Below are positions 44,956 through 53,959 of a DNA stretch of 64,000 nt, in pieces. Position numbers and translations under genes: made by a program. This stretch comes from Pseudomonas flavescens. GTDB lineage: Bacteria; Pseudomonadota; Gammaproteobacteria; Pseudomonadales; Pseudomonadaceae. Position 1 is the stretch's first letter, and the number at the start of each line of letters is the position of its first letter. The stretch spans positions 4,030,001 to 4,094,000 of the forward strand of contig NZ_JACBYV010000001.1 of assembly GCF_013408425.1 (NCBI RefSeq), written 5' to 3'. Under the pieces are notes generated by a model. It was not told where the DNA came from and ran no database searches. It saw only the letters and a list, made by a program, of their open reading frames with translations.

Positions 44956-46245
44956 ATGCTGGAAAGACTGTTCCAACTCAAAGCGCACAACACCAACGTG
45001 CGCACCGAAATACTCGCGGGGGTCACGACCTTCCTGACCATGGCCTACATCCTGTTCGTCAACCCGAGCATCCTCGGCGAAACGGGCATGGACAAGGGCG
45101 CGGTGTTCGTCGCCACCTGCCTGGCGGCCGCTTTCGGTTCCGCGGTGATGGGCCTGATCGCCAATTACCCGATCGCGCTGGCACCGGGCATGGGCCTCAA
45201 CGCCTTCTTCACCTATACCGTGGTGATGGGCATGGGCCACACCTGGCAGGTCGCACTGGGTGCGGTGTTCCTGTCGGCGTGCCTGTTCTTTCTGCTGTCG
45301 ATCTTCAAGATCCGCGAATGGATCATCAACAGCATTCCGCTGGAGCTGCGTTCCGCCATTGCCGCTGGCATCGGCCTGTTCCTGGCACTGATCGCCCTGC
45401 AGAACGCCGGCATCGTCGCCGCCAACCCGGCGACCATGGTCGGTCTCGGCGATCTGGGCTCGCCCGCGGCACTGCTGGCGATTCTCGGTTTCTTTCTGAT
45501 CATCGGCATGGAGGCGCTGCGCATCACCGGCGCGGTGCTGATCAGCATCCTGGTGGTCACCGGGCTGAGCATTCTGCTCGGGGTCAGCGAGTTCGGCGGC
45601 CTGGTGTCGATGCCGCCCTCCCTGGCACCGACCTTCATGCAGCTGGATATTGCCGGGGCGCTGGATGTCGGCCTGATCAGCGTGATCTTCGCCTTCCTGT
45701 TCGTCGACCTGTTCGACAACTCCGGCACCCTGATCGCCGTGGCCAAGAAAGCCGGGCTGATGCGCAAGGACGGTCACCTGCCGAAGATGGGCCGCGCCCT
45801 GATCGCCGACAGCACTGCAGCCCTGGGCGGCTCGCTGCTGGGTACCTCGACCACCACCAGCTACATCGAATCGGCGGCTGGCGTCAGCGCTGGCGGGCGC
45901 ACCGGGCTGACCGCCATCGTGGTCGCCATCCTGTTCCTGTTCGCCCTGTTCTTCGCCCCGCTGGCCGGCAGCGTGCCAGCCTTCGCCACCGCGCCAGCGC
46001 TGCTGTTCGTCGCCGTGCTGATGGCTTCCGGCATGGCCGAGATCGAATGGAGCGACATCACCGTGGCCGCCCCCGTGGTAGTCACTGCCCTGGCGATGCC
46101 GCTGACCTACTCGATCGCTACCGGCATCGCCTTCGGCTTCATCACCTGGGTCGCCGCCAAGACCCTGGCCGGGCGTTTCCGTGAGCTGAACGGGATGTTG
46201 GTGGCGCTGGCTATCTTCTGCGTGATCAAGCTGGCGTTGTTCTGA
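44956..46245 (+). CDS. NCS2-family purine permease (AzgA/AdeP-like)
   Basis: A 429-residue proton-coupled nucleobase carrier with 13-14 membrane segments, starting at the ATG at 44956 with GGAG upstream. Family motifs are TFLTMAYILFVNPSIL, APGMGLNAFFTYTV, LFDNSGTLIAVAKKAGLM and GTSTTTSYIESAAG. This set marks the adenine/guanine/hypoxanthine branch rather than the xanthine or uracil branch. No purine catabolism genes are adjacent. Confidence 0.92.
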   Translation: MLERLFQLKAHNTNVRTEILAGVTTFLTMAYILFVNPSILGETGMDKGAVFVATCLAAAFGSAVMGLIANYPIALAPGMGLNAFFTYTVVMGMGHTWQVALGAVFLSACLFFLLSIFKIREWIINSIPLELRSAIAAGIGLFLALIALQNAGIVAANPATMVGLGDLGSPAALLAILGFFLIIGMEALRITGAVLISILVVTGLSILLGVSEFGGLVSMPPSLAPTFMQLDIAGALDVGLISVIFAFLFVDLFDNSGTLIAVAKKAGLMRKDGHLPKMGRALIADSTAALGGSLLGTSTTTSYIESAAGVSAGGRTGLTAIVVAILFLFALFFAPLAGSVPAFATAPALLFVAVLMASGMAEIEWSDITVAAPVVVTALAMPLTYSIATGIAFGFITWVAAKTLAGRFRELNGMLVALAIFCVIKLALF

Positions 46246-46276
46246 GATTTCGCCTTCGATCAGGCATTCGCTCATC

Positions 46277-46374
46277 GGTGGGCTGAAGCCCACCCTACGC
46301 CGCTCACTGCCACCCGATCGGTCATGTAGCTCCCACAGGTAATGCATCGATCGTTCCCACGCTCTGCGTGGGAA
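46277..46374. repeat. Two short palindromic repeats upstream of trmA
   Basis: GTGGGCTGAAGCCCACC with CTAC after it lies at 46277-46298. TTCCCACGCTCTGCGTGGGAA lies at 46354-46374 in a 21-base palindrome. The first recurs at 47604-47625 and several times at 53.6-53.9 kb, so it is a dispersed palindrome family of this genome. Confidence 0.7.
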
Positions 46375-46483
46375 TGCCTCCCCGGACGCTCCGCGTCACG
46401 CAGCGCAGATGATCGACGGTGACGGCACGCCGGCAGCGGAATCGCTACAATGGCGCCCCGTTTTCCTGCCGCACGAGTGACCG

Positions 46484-47581
46484 ATGAGCCGTCCCGCATT
46501 CGACCCCGCCGCCTACGACGCCCAACTCGCCGAGAAAAAGGCTCGCCTGGTGGAGCTGCTGGCGCCCTTCACCGCCCCGGAGCCCGAGGTGTTCGAATCG
46601 CCGCGCGAGTACTACCGCCTGCGTACCGAGTTCCGCCTGTGGCGCGAAGCCGGCAGCGAGAATCGTCACTACGCGATGTTCGAAGCCGGTGACAAGCACA
46701 GTCCGATCTTCTTCGAAGACTTCCCCATCGCCAGCCTGCGCATCAATGCGCTGATGCCGCGCCTCAAGGCCGCCTGGCAGGCCAGCCAGACGCTGGGCTT
46801 CAAGCTGTTCCAGGTGGAGTTCCTCACCACCCTGACCGGCGATGCGCTGATCACCCTCTGCTACCACCGCCCCCTGGACGATGCCTGGGAGGCTGCCGCC
46901 AAAGTGCTCGCCGACGAGCTCGATGTGAGCATCGTCGGCCGTTCGCGGGGCAAACGCATCGTGGTTGGACGCCCCTATGTGGAAGAACGACTGGACGTGG
47001 CTGGCCGTACCTTCCGCTACCGCCAGCCAGAGGGAGCCTTCACCCAGCCCAATGGCGAGGTGTGCCAGAAGATGCTGGGCTGGGCCTACGACGTACTCGG
47101 CGAACGCGAAGACGATCTGCTGGAACTGTATTGCGGCAACGGCAACTTCACCCTGCCGCTGGCTACCCGCGTGCGCAAGGTGCTGGCCACCGAGATCAGC
47201 AAGACGTCGGTCAATGCGGCACTGGCCAACCTGGCCGACAACGCGATCGACAACGTCACCCTGGTGCGACTCTCCGCCGAGGAGTTGACCGAAGCGCTCA
47301 ACGAGGTTCGCCCGTTCCGTCGCCTGGCCGAGATCGACCTGAAGAGCTATGACTTCGGCAGCGTGTTCGTCGACCCACCCCGTGCCGGCATGGACACCGA
47401 CACCTGCGAGCTGACCCGCCGCTTCGAGCGCATCCTGTACATCTCTTGCAACCCGGAAACCCTGGCGCAGAACATCGCCCAGTTGCACGACACCCACCGC
47501 ATCGAGCGCTGCGCGCTGTTCGACCAGTTCCCCTATACCCACCACATGGAATCAGGGGTGCTGCTGGTTCGTCGTCGTTAA
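46484..47581 (+). CDS. trmA: tRNA (uracil-54-C5)-methyltransferase TrmA
   Basis: A 365-residue SAM enzyme making ribothymidine at tRNA position 54. The SAM site is [15 protein letters not shown]; the catalytic cysteine is in [13 protein letters not shown] and the general-base glutamate near the end in [25 protein letters not shown] is the other family block. The N-terminal RNA-binding part ([17 protein letters not shown]) marks TrmA rather than RlmC/RlmD, and no iron-sulfur cysteines are present. Length matches E. coli TrmA. Confidence 0.95.
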   Translation: MSRPAFDPAAYDAQLAEKKARLVELLAPFTAPEPEVFESPREYYRLRTEFRLWREAGSENRHYAMFEAGDKHSPIFFEDFPIASLRINALMPRLKAAWQASQTLGFKLFQVEFLTTLTGDALITLCYHRPLDDAWEAAAKVLADELDVSIVGRSRGKRIVVGRPYVEERLDVAGRTFRYRQPEGAFTQPNGEVCQKMLGWAYDVLGEREDDLLELYCGNGNFTLPLATRVRKVLATEISKTSVNAALANLADNAIDNVTLVRLSAEELTEALNEVRPFRRLAEIDLKSYDFGSVFVDPPRAGMDTDTCELTRRFERILYISCNPETLAQNIAQLHDTHRIERCALFDQFPYTHHMESGVLLVRRR

Positions 47582-47603
47582 GGCGATAGCGGACCTTCGA
47601 TTT

Positions 47604-47715
47604 GGTGGGCTAAAGCCCACCCTACAGCTGAATGGTGGGAGTAGAAGCTCGGTCTACATTCTGTGGGAGCAGGCCATGCCCGCGAAAAAATCGCGGGCAT
47701 GGCCCGCTCCCACAG
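47604..47715. repeat. Dispersed palindromes downstream of trmA
   Basis: GTGGGCTAAAGCCCACC lies at 47604-47625, the same family as 46277-46298. At 47661-47715 a REP pair CTGTGGGAGC...GCTCCCACAG encloses GGCCATGCCCGCGA and its inverse, a relative of the 150-bp array family. Each could act as a transcription or mRNA-stability element after trmA. Confidence 0.75.
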
Positions 47716-47760
47716 GTACTGCACCGATGACCTCTATCGCCTTGAAACAGCCATCTTAAT

Positions 47761-47786
47761 GGCCCGCACGCTCCAGCGTGCGGGCC
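47761..47786 (-). terminator. Hairpin after the HrpK-like gene
   Basis: GGCCCGCACGCT and AGCGTGCGGGCC form a perfect 12-bp stem with a two-base loop, 12 bases past the stop of the HrpK-like gene. The U run on the minus strand is short (ATTAAGAT). Confidence 0.6.
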
Positions 47787-47798
47787 GTTAGCGCGTTA

Positions 47799-50700
47799 TC
47801 AGCTGACCTGTTCCAGCCACTTGTCGACGTCCTTGCGGCTGATCTTGCCGTCGGCTTTGACGTTGTTGGGATGGAAACGGATGGTGTCGAGGAATTCGAA
47901 GAATTCCTTGTTATCCATCAGGAACTGCACGGCCTCGATGTCTTCTCTGGAGTTGTCGAAGCGGTCGTCGCCCTTGAGCAGCTTGTTGAAGTCCTTGTCG
48001 CTGACGATATCGTCGCTGCCTTGCCATTGCTCCCAGTTGTCGACGATGCGGTCGATCTTGTCCTTGTTCTCGCGATAGAACTCGGCGTCGAACTTGCCGC
48101 TGTAGGTCACCAGATCCGGCATGCTGTCGCGGAACCAGTCATTGCCGATACGCCCTTTCTCCTCGACCTTCTCGGTGAACGCCTTGAAGTGCTCGGGCTG
48201 GGCTTCCCACACCGGGATGTCCTCGGGGTACCAGGCGTCGAAACGGTCCTCGTACTTGCCCTCGTAGTACTTGTATTCGTAGCTCATGTGAACAAGATAA
48301 TTGAGCTTGTCGCCCCACTCCTTCTCGAGCACGCCATCCTTGTCCAGTTCGCGGAAGTAGTCGCGCACCTTCTCGACCGTCTCTTCGCTTTTCTTCAGTG
48401 CGACCACCCCACCGATAATGGCGCCGATGAAGCCGAGCACGGCCCCCACACCTCCGGCAGCGGCAGCGACGACACCGGCAACGGCCCCTGAGCCAACGCC
48501 AATGGCGGCGGCAAGCCCGGCGCCGCCCATGACCAGACCGGCCGTACCGCCAACCAGTTGCAGACTCTTGGCCGCGAACTCCTCGGGCGTGCCGCCTTCC
48601 TTGCGCAGCTTGTCGATGCCCATGCCACCGAGTACCAGGTCGAGCACCCCGCCAGCTACATCGGCGATACCGCCAACGGTCGACAACGCACCACCGACCC
48701 AACGTAAGCGGTCGGCCTCCGGAATGTCCTTCGTATTCGGATTGCTGCTGCCAATGTTGGTGATGTTCTTTTTCACCTCTTCCTGCTGCTCGGCAGGCAA
48801 TTGCTCGATGATGTCTTCGATCGATGGGCGAGAATCGCGCGTATGGGTGTCGAAGTCCTTCCAGAAAGATTCCGGCGTGAACTTGTCGCCAAAATCGATT
48901 TCCGGCAATTTATCGAGTTTTTTCTGGATCTCCTTGAGCTCAATGGCCTCCGATTCGGGGGCATCCTTCGGCTTGAAATGCTTGTCCCAGACGGTTTCCT
49001 TGAGGCTCTTGCCGAGCCCGAGAGAATCGGCGGCTCCCGGTTTGCGGAACAGCTCTTCATACGCGCCGGTGACCATGGTGGCCATTGGCGAGATCATGCT
49101 GATGGTGGTGACGAAGTTCTTCGCCGCCTCGATGCGCTCGGCCGGTGTCTCGCCGAAATTCAGGCCGCCATCGGCGAGTTTGTAGATACCCGCGACCATC
49201 GAGATCAGCCCGGCGCTGGAGCTCAGCACGCCCGTCTTGCCGAGCTTTCCGAGCACGCCGGCGGCACCGTCGCGTTCGGCCAGCGGCACCTTCTCGACAG
49301 CCTTTTCGATTTTCTCGGCAGTGATGGCGCCGGACTGCCCGGAAGGATCGGCGATGCTCGCCTTGGCGCTGTCCTTGAGCAATTGGGTCAGCGGCCCGCG
49401 GGAGCTCTCCACCGAGGTGACGAGCTTCTGCTCCTCGGCATTCAACTCGGGCTTGGCCTGGCCGCTCTCCTTGCCGCCGCCAAAGAAGTAGTTGTAGATA
49501 TCGGTACCGCGTTTGGTCCCCAGCACCGACGTCATCAGGGTGGTCAGCAGGGTGGACACCATGTCGCTGGTGGCCTTGTCGACGTTCTCTTCGCCGACCC
49601 CCTCCAGGCCGTCCTTGTACAGTTCGTTGAGCTGTTCGATGGGAATACCGAACTTGTATTCGGTGTCGATCTGCGCTGCCAGTTCGGGATCCAGAAGGCT
49701 CAGCGACTGCATGTCCGATGAATAGCGGGCTGCCGCACCTTCGGGGTTGTCCTTCGCCAGCGCTTCCATGGCCTTCTTGTACTCGGGATCGCGCAAGCTG
49801 TCGGCCAACTTGTCCTTGAAGCCGTCCTTGTCCTCGACCTTGTCGATGGCCTCCTTGAGCAGGCGGTCGTTGTCGGCGGCGATGTCCGGGTCGGTCATCA
49901 ACGCCAGCAGCTCTTCGCCCAGCTTGCCCTCGTCGACCAGGCCGCGCATTTCAGCCGCGCTCATTTCCTTGGGGTCCTTGCCATAGCTGGTGTTGGTGGT
50001 GCCGGCGAAGGCGCCATCCTCGGTGACATAAGGCAGGAACTGGAAACCGCCGTTGAGCATGGCCCGCGCCTCCAGCAGGCGCAGATACTTGGCTTCCTTG
50101 GAGTCGTCCGGCTTGTCCTTGTATTGCTCCTTGAGCTTCTCGTAATACAGCTCGCCGACGGTTTTCGGCTTGCCATCCTTTTTCTCGCTGGTCTCGGCCA
50201 GCATCAGGTCGGTGTCCTTGGCCGGTGGTAGATCGCGATCCTCGAAGGCCTTGTCCACGGCCCCCTGCTGCTTCTCTACCTGAGAACCTTCCAGGTTGGC
50301 GAAGTGCTCGGGGGTGACACTTTCGATGACGATGAACTTGCCACGCCGGGGCGTTTCGACGGCGAGTACGCCAGGAGCCAGGGACTCCACCTTGGTATCG
50401 TCGGTGAGCACTGGAATGTCGTCCCGGGCGCTCATCACCTTGTAGCCTTCGTCGTCGATCTTGTTCTCGATCTTGTCACGTACCTCGGCGAGCTCCTTCA
50501 CCCTCTTGTAGGCCTCGGGGGATACCTCCTTGGATACCGCGTACTTCTTGCCATCTGCGGTGGTGAAGAGTGCGGTGTCGTTCGCGCCATAGGCACCGCT
50601 GTCGTCGACGGTCAGTTGAAAGCCGTTGCCGGGGTGATACACCGAGGCACTCATGTCCATGTAACCGTCTTCGATGAAGCGCAGATCGCCCAGCTCGGGA

Positions 50701-51179
50701 ATCTGCTCGCCCGAGGTGACCACTTCGAAACCGCCGGCTTCGCGCTGGCCCAGCCAGATTTCGTGCTCGTCGGACAGCCCTTTCTCCGTCCAGGCCGGGG
50801 GGCCCTTGACGTCGCCAGCGTCCATCTTTTCCTTGGCGACCTCATGCAGGCGCGGATTGACGCCTGCGTGCACCAGCACCTGATCGCCATTTTTCATGGT
50901 CACCAGCAGCAGGTCGTCCCATAACATCAGGCGATGGCCGCTGGAAGACAGCCATTCGCTCTCGACGTTGGCGATGTCTTCTTCCTTCCACTGGTGGTTG
51001 CTCTCGGCCAACGGCGGCTTGCCGTCCAGGTAGGGGCCACGGTGCTCCTTGTAAGCCTCGATGCCTTCCTTATCGAGCTGCCCGCCCTTGTTCTGCGCCT
51101 CGCGCAGCTTGTCATCGAAATCACTGTCACCGGTTTGCCCGGTCACTCGTTCTGGTCGTGTTGTATCGATGGTGCTCAT
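47799..51179 (-). CDS. HrpK-like candidate type III secreted/translocator protein
   Basis: An 1126-residue protein from the ATG at 51179 (MSTIDTTRPERVTGQTGDSDF). There is no signal peptide, and it is rich in Lys, Glu and Asp. A long hydrophilic body precedes, at about residues 860-980, a Gly/Ala-rich hydrophobic stretch that could form several membrane helices (VGGIADVAGGVLDLVLG, AGLVMGGAGLAAAIGVG, VAAAAGGVGAVLGFIGAIIGG). The C-terminus has helix-loop-helix units with D-x-D-G-like loops (SDKDFNKLLKGDDRF and VKADGKISRKDVDKWL). This layout recalls HrpK of P. syringae, a candidate translocator, and lies next to the T3SS operon. The assignment is by resemblance only; an effector role is the alternative. 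Confidence 0.65.
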   Translation of the reverse strand: MSTIDTTRPERVTGQTGDSDFDDKLREAQNKGGQLDKEGIEAYKEHRGPYLDGKPPLAESNHQWKEEDIANVESEWLSSSGHRLMLWDDLLLVTMKNGDQVLVHAGVNPRLHEVAKEKMDAGDVKGPPAWTEKGLSDEHEIWLGQREAGGFEVVTSGEQIPELGDLRFIEDGYMDMSASVYHPGNGFQLTVDDSGAYGANDTALFTTADGKKYAVSKEVSPEAYKRVKELAEVRDKIENKIDDEGYKVMSARDDIPVLTDDTKVESLAPGVLAVETPRRGKFIVIESVTPEHFANLEGSQVEKQQGAVDKAFEDRDLPPAKDTDLMLAETSEKKDGKPKTVGELYYEKLKEQYKDKPDDSKEAKYLRLLEARAMLNGGFQFLPYVTEDGAFAGTTNTSYGKDPKEMSAAEMRGLVDEGKLGEELLALMTDPDIAADNDRLLKEAIDKVEDKDGFKDKLADSLRDPEYKKAMEALAKDNPEGAAARYSSDMQSLSLLDPELAAQIDTEYKFGIPIEQLNELYKDGLEGVGEENVDKATSDMVSTLLTTLMTSVLGTKRGTDIYNYFFGGGKESGQAKPELNAEEQKLVTSVESSRGPLTQLLKDSAKASIADPSGQSGAITAEKIEKAVEKVPLAERDGAAGVLGKLGKTGVLSSSAGLISMVAGIYKLADGGLNFGETPAERIEAAKNFVTTISMISPMATMVTGAYEELFRKPGAADSLGLGKSLKETVWDKHFKPKDAPESEAIELKEIQKKLDKLPEIDFGDKFTPESFWKDFDTHTRDSRPSIEDIIEQLPAEQQEEVKKNITNIGSSNPNTKDIPEADRLRWVGGALSTVGGIADVAGGVLDLVLGGMGIDKLRKEGGTPEEFAAKSLQLVGGTAGLVMGGAGLAAAIGVGSGAVAGVVAAAAGGVGAVLGFIGAIIGGVVALKKSEETVEKVRDYFRELDKDGVLEKEWGDKLNYLVHMSYEYKYYEGKYEDRFDAWYPEDIPVWEAQPEHFKAFTEKVEEKGRIGNDWFRDSMPDLVTYSGKFDAEFYRENKDKIDRIVDNWEQWQGSDDIVSDKDFNKLLKGDDRFDNSREDIEAVQFLMDNKEFFEFLDTIRFHPNNVKADGKISRKDVDKWLEQVS

Positions 51180-51480
51180 CGGCGTCTGCGCTCCAGCTCG
51201 ATAAGTGGACAAGGTCGCAAAACCGGATGGCGATCCTTGTGCAAAAGAGAGTGCCTGTGGCACTTGTTGAACGGCGCAGAGCTGTGCGTGACGACTCGCG
51301 AAATGACGAAAACGAGAACGGCGCACGCAAAAAGTCAGGACCTGCGGCTCCCTCATTCAAGCAATCGTCACATTGATGTAACAACCTGATCGCGACGGAT
51401 TTCGCAGCTTTTCACAGCGCCACATGGCCCTTAACAGGATGCAGGGGCGGCGCTGAACGGACTGTCAGGAGTACCGCGAC

Positions 51481-51654
51481 ATGCCAGCTCATTCGTGCTC
51501 GATCGACCTCGCCGCGGACGGATTTCCGAACGCGTTTTCGGCCGTTATCCGATTTCCCGAACGCACGTTCATTGGTGAACCGTACCGGCCATTCACAATC
51601 AATCAGTTAGCGACCATCGCGTCACGCCTCGGCGCGGCACGTAAATTGCGATGA
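51481..51654 (+). CDS. Possible small protein of 57 residues
   Basis: An ATG at 51481 has AGGAG nine bases upstream and opens a 57-codon frame beginning MPAHSCSIDLAADGFPNAF and ending ASRLGAARKLR. No family is recognised and the composition is unremarkable. It lies in the gap between the HrpK-like gene and the divergent regulator and contains the repeated GATTTCC(C)GAACGC element, so the region may be regulatory rather than coding. Confidence 0.3.
   Translation: MPAHSCSIDLAADGFPNAFSAVIRFPERTFIGEPYRPFTINQLATIASRLGAARKLR
51521..51564. promoter_or_regulatory. Direct repeat in the HrpK-like/regulator gap
   Basis: GATTTCCGAACGC at 51521-51533 recurs as GATTTCCCGAACGC at 51551-51564, with a start-to-start offset of 30 bases, close to three helical turns. 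It lies 320-363 bases upstream of the regulator start and about 340-385 upstream of the HrpK-like start. It could bind the winged-helix regulator, whose OmpR-type domain usually recognises direct repeats. I found no HrpL-type box or PIP box here. Confidence 0.3.
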
Positions 51655-51883
51655 GTACTCCTGCCTCTGATCGACACCGTGTTGTAGCGATGCGGTGATA
51701 TACAAAAACAAACGACGTTTGGGGGGATTTCTTCTTGCCTATTCAAACTGCCGCACTGGCACGTTTCATCTGCACCCGTCTCGTCGGGCCACCACACGAG
51801 CCGATCCCGAGCATGACTGGGTGCGTTTGCACGCAACCGTCGCCAGTGCGTACAACAACCATAATCCTCGAGGGACTATAGGC

Positions 51884-53614
51884 ATGTATTCGACCACTCT
51901 CGGCACCACCACGCCGACCGAGACGCCTTATGACCATGCACCATTCAGCAGCGAAGGCGCCTTGCGGTTCGGCGCCTTCATCCTCTATCCACGCCAGCAT
52001 CTGCTACTGAAGAACGGCGAGCCCGTCAGCCTCGGCAGCCGTGCGCTGGACCTGCTCATCGCGATGGCCTCACGCTCGGGTGAGCTGCTGGAGAAAGCCG
52101 AACTGATCGCCTGTGCATGGCCGAAGGTCATCGTCGAAGAGTGCAACCTGCGCGCGCAGATCGTCGCACTGCGCCGGGTACTCGGTGAAGATGAAAGTGG
52201 CTTCGAATACATCGTCACCGTTCCAGGTCGCGGCTACCGCTTCGTGGCCCGTACCGAGCGTTATGAAGCGTCCAGCGAGCCTGCCGTGGCAGAGCGCCTG
52301 CAGTCGCTGCCCAGCCTGATCAGCCGGCCACTGGGCCGCGATACGGTGCTGCAGCGCCTGAGCGAGCAATTGTTGCAGACTCGCCTGATCTCCCTGGTCG
52401 GCCCCGGCGGCATCGGCAAGAGCACCGTAGCCCTGGCGCTGGGAAATCAACTCGCCGGCGAGATGTCCCACGGTACCTGCTTCGTCGACCTCAGCGAAAT
52501 CGATGACGACAGCCTTATCCCCCACGCCCTTGCCGAAGCACTGGGTCTGCAGGCGGGCAGCGACCCTCTGCGTGACGTGGTGCAACACCTGCAGCAACGC
52601 CGCCAGTTGCTGATTCTCGATAACTGCGAACAGGCTCTGGATGGCACCGCTCTGGTGGTGGAAACCCTGCTCAAGTGGACCCCCGACTGCGCCATTCTCA
52701 CCACCAGCCGCGAGCCATTGCGCACTGCGGGCGAGCAGGTCGAACGCCTGCTGCCCCTGCAATTGCCGGCGGCCTGTGAACACCCGAACGGCGAGCAGGC
52801 GCTGGCCTACCCGGCCATCGAATTGTTCGTCGACCGGGTGCAGGCCAGCGACACCGCCTTCACCCTCAACGACGGCAACGTGGCGGACGTGATCAGCATC
52901 TGCCGCAAGCTCGACGGCATTCCTCTGGACATCGAAATCGCCGCGACCCGCGCCAGCGCCTTCGGTCTGGCGCAGCTCGCCGAGCTGCTGGACGGTGAAT
53001 TCCGCCTGCAGATGGAAGGTCGCCGTACCGCCCCGCCACGTCATCGCTCGCTGCGCGCCACACTGGATTGGTCGTACCGGACGCTGGCACCTGCCGAGCA
53101 GGCGATGCTGCGACTGGTGGCGATCTTCAACGGCACCTTCACCCTCAATGCAGTGCGCGCCATCGTCGAAGGCGACGAACTGCTATCGGGCGATCCGCTG
53201 CCGTTGATCGAAAGTCTGGTGGACAAGTCCCTGCTGATCGCTCACCGCGACGACACCCTGAAGTTCTACCAGATGCCCAAGACCGAGCGTCTCTATGCCC
53301 TGGAAAAACTCGACCAGACCGGCAACACCCAACGGATCGTCGCCCGTCACGCCGCCTATGCGCTGGCCGTGGTGAAGAAAGCCGCGAGCCAACTGGAAAC
53401 CGTGGTGCCGGAAGCCTGGAAGAACCTCTACGGCGCGGAAAGCGACACCATCCGCTCGGCCCTGACCTGGGCCTGCTCCACCGACGGCAACCAGTCGCTG
53501 GGCCTGGAACTGACTCTGGCGGCACTCGGCCTTGGCCCCTACAGGGATCGCTCGTCGCGGCCTCGCGTGGAGCAGCAGCAACATCAGCCGGCAGAACGGC
53601 GGAGGGCTGGTTGA
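51884..53614 (+). CDS. Winged-helix/NB-ARC ATPase regulator, probably C-terminally truncated
   Basis: A 576-residue protein from the ATG at 51884, with GAGGG upstream. Residues 25-125 form an OmpR-type winged helix (LGSRALDLLIAMASRSGELL, VPGRGYRFVAR). An NB-ARC-like ATPase follows with P-loop GPGGIGKST, LLILDNCEQ (Walker B) and ILTTSREPL. In related regulators helical/TPR repeats follow, to about 900 residues. Here homology-like sequence stops near SLGLELTLAAL, then a low-complexity tail (PYRDRSSRPRVEQQQHQPAE) runs to the stop and non-coding repeats begin. This suggests loss of the sensor part. It is divergent from the HrpK-like gene and upstream of the T3SS operon end, so it may regulate secretion. 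Confidence 0.8.
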   Translation: MYSTTLGTTTPTETPYDHAPFSSEGALRFGAFILYPRQHLLLKNGEPVSLGSRALDLLIAMASRSGELLEKAELIACAWPKVIVEECNLRAQIVALRRVLGEDESGFEYIVTVPGRGYRFVARTERYEASSEPAVAERLQSLPSLISRPLGRDTVLQRLSEQLLQTRLISLVGPGGIGKSTVALALGNQLAGEMSHGTCFVDLSEIDDDSLIPHALAEALGLQAGSDPLRDVVQHLQQRRQLLILDNCEQALDGTALVVETLLKWTPDCAILTTSREPLRTAGEQVERLLPLQLPAACEHPNGEQALAYPAIELFVDRVQASDTAFTLNDGNVADVISICRKLDGIPLDIEIAATRASAFGLAQLAELLDGEFRLQMEGRRTAPPRHRSLRATLDWSYRTLAPAEQAMLRLVAIFNGTFTLNAVRAIVEGDELLSGDPLPLIESLVDKSLLIAHRDDTLKFYQMPKTERLYALEKLDQTGNTQRIVARHAAYALAVVKKAASQLETVVPEAWKNLYGAESDTIRSALTWACSTDGNQSLGLELTLAALGLGPYRDRSSRPRVEQQQHQPAERRRAG

Positions 53615-53959
53615 GCGGCGGCGCGCTATAAGCGTTCGGGACGGCTGGCGAGGGGATCAGTTGGTGGGCTGAAGCCCACCCTACAACCAGCCCCTGCGTA
53701 GGATGGGCCTCGGTCCACCAACCCGAATGCAACGGTGGACAAAAAGAGCGTTGTCCACCCTACGGCCTGACATCGGGGATGCCTTTTGATGCCGAATTAG
53801 CGCTTGCGAGGTAATAGGCGAGACGGTATCTACAACCAGCAACCCGTAGGGTGGGCTTCAGCCCACCAGGGCGAATATCGATGGATCCCACGCGGAGCGT
53901 CGGGAACCATCTGATCTACAGACCCACAACGAATCCGGCTGCAACGTCACGCCTGGCCG
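53615..53959. repeat. Non-coding gap with three to four copies of the GTGGGCT palindrome
   Basis: Copies of the GTGGGCTGAAGCCCACC family lie at 53663-53684, 53698-53720 (decayed, GGATGGGCCTCGGTCCACC) and 53846-53867 (inverted). A half copy lies near 53750. No gene is seen. The repeats fill the space between the cut-short regulator gene and the convergent end of sctU, which fits past rearrangement here. Confidence 0.7.

Noticed and set aside
51180..51883. HrpL-type hrp box (GGAACC-N15/16-CCAC) or PIP box upstream of the HrpK-like gene
   Set aside because: Only partial matches with wrong spacing were found, so control by HrpL or HrpX cannot be supported.
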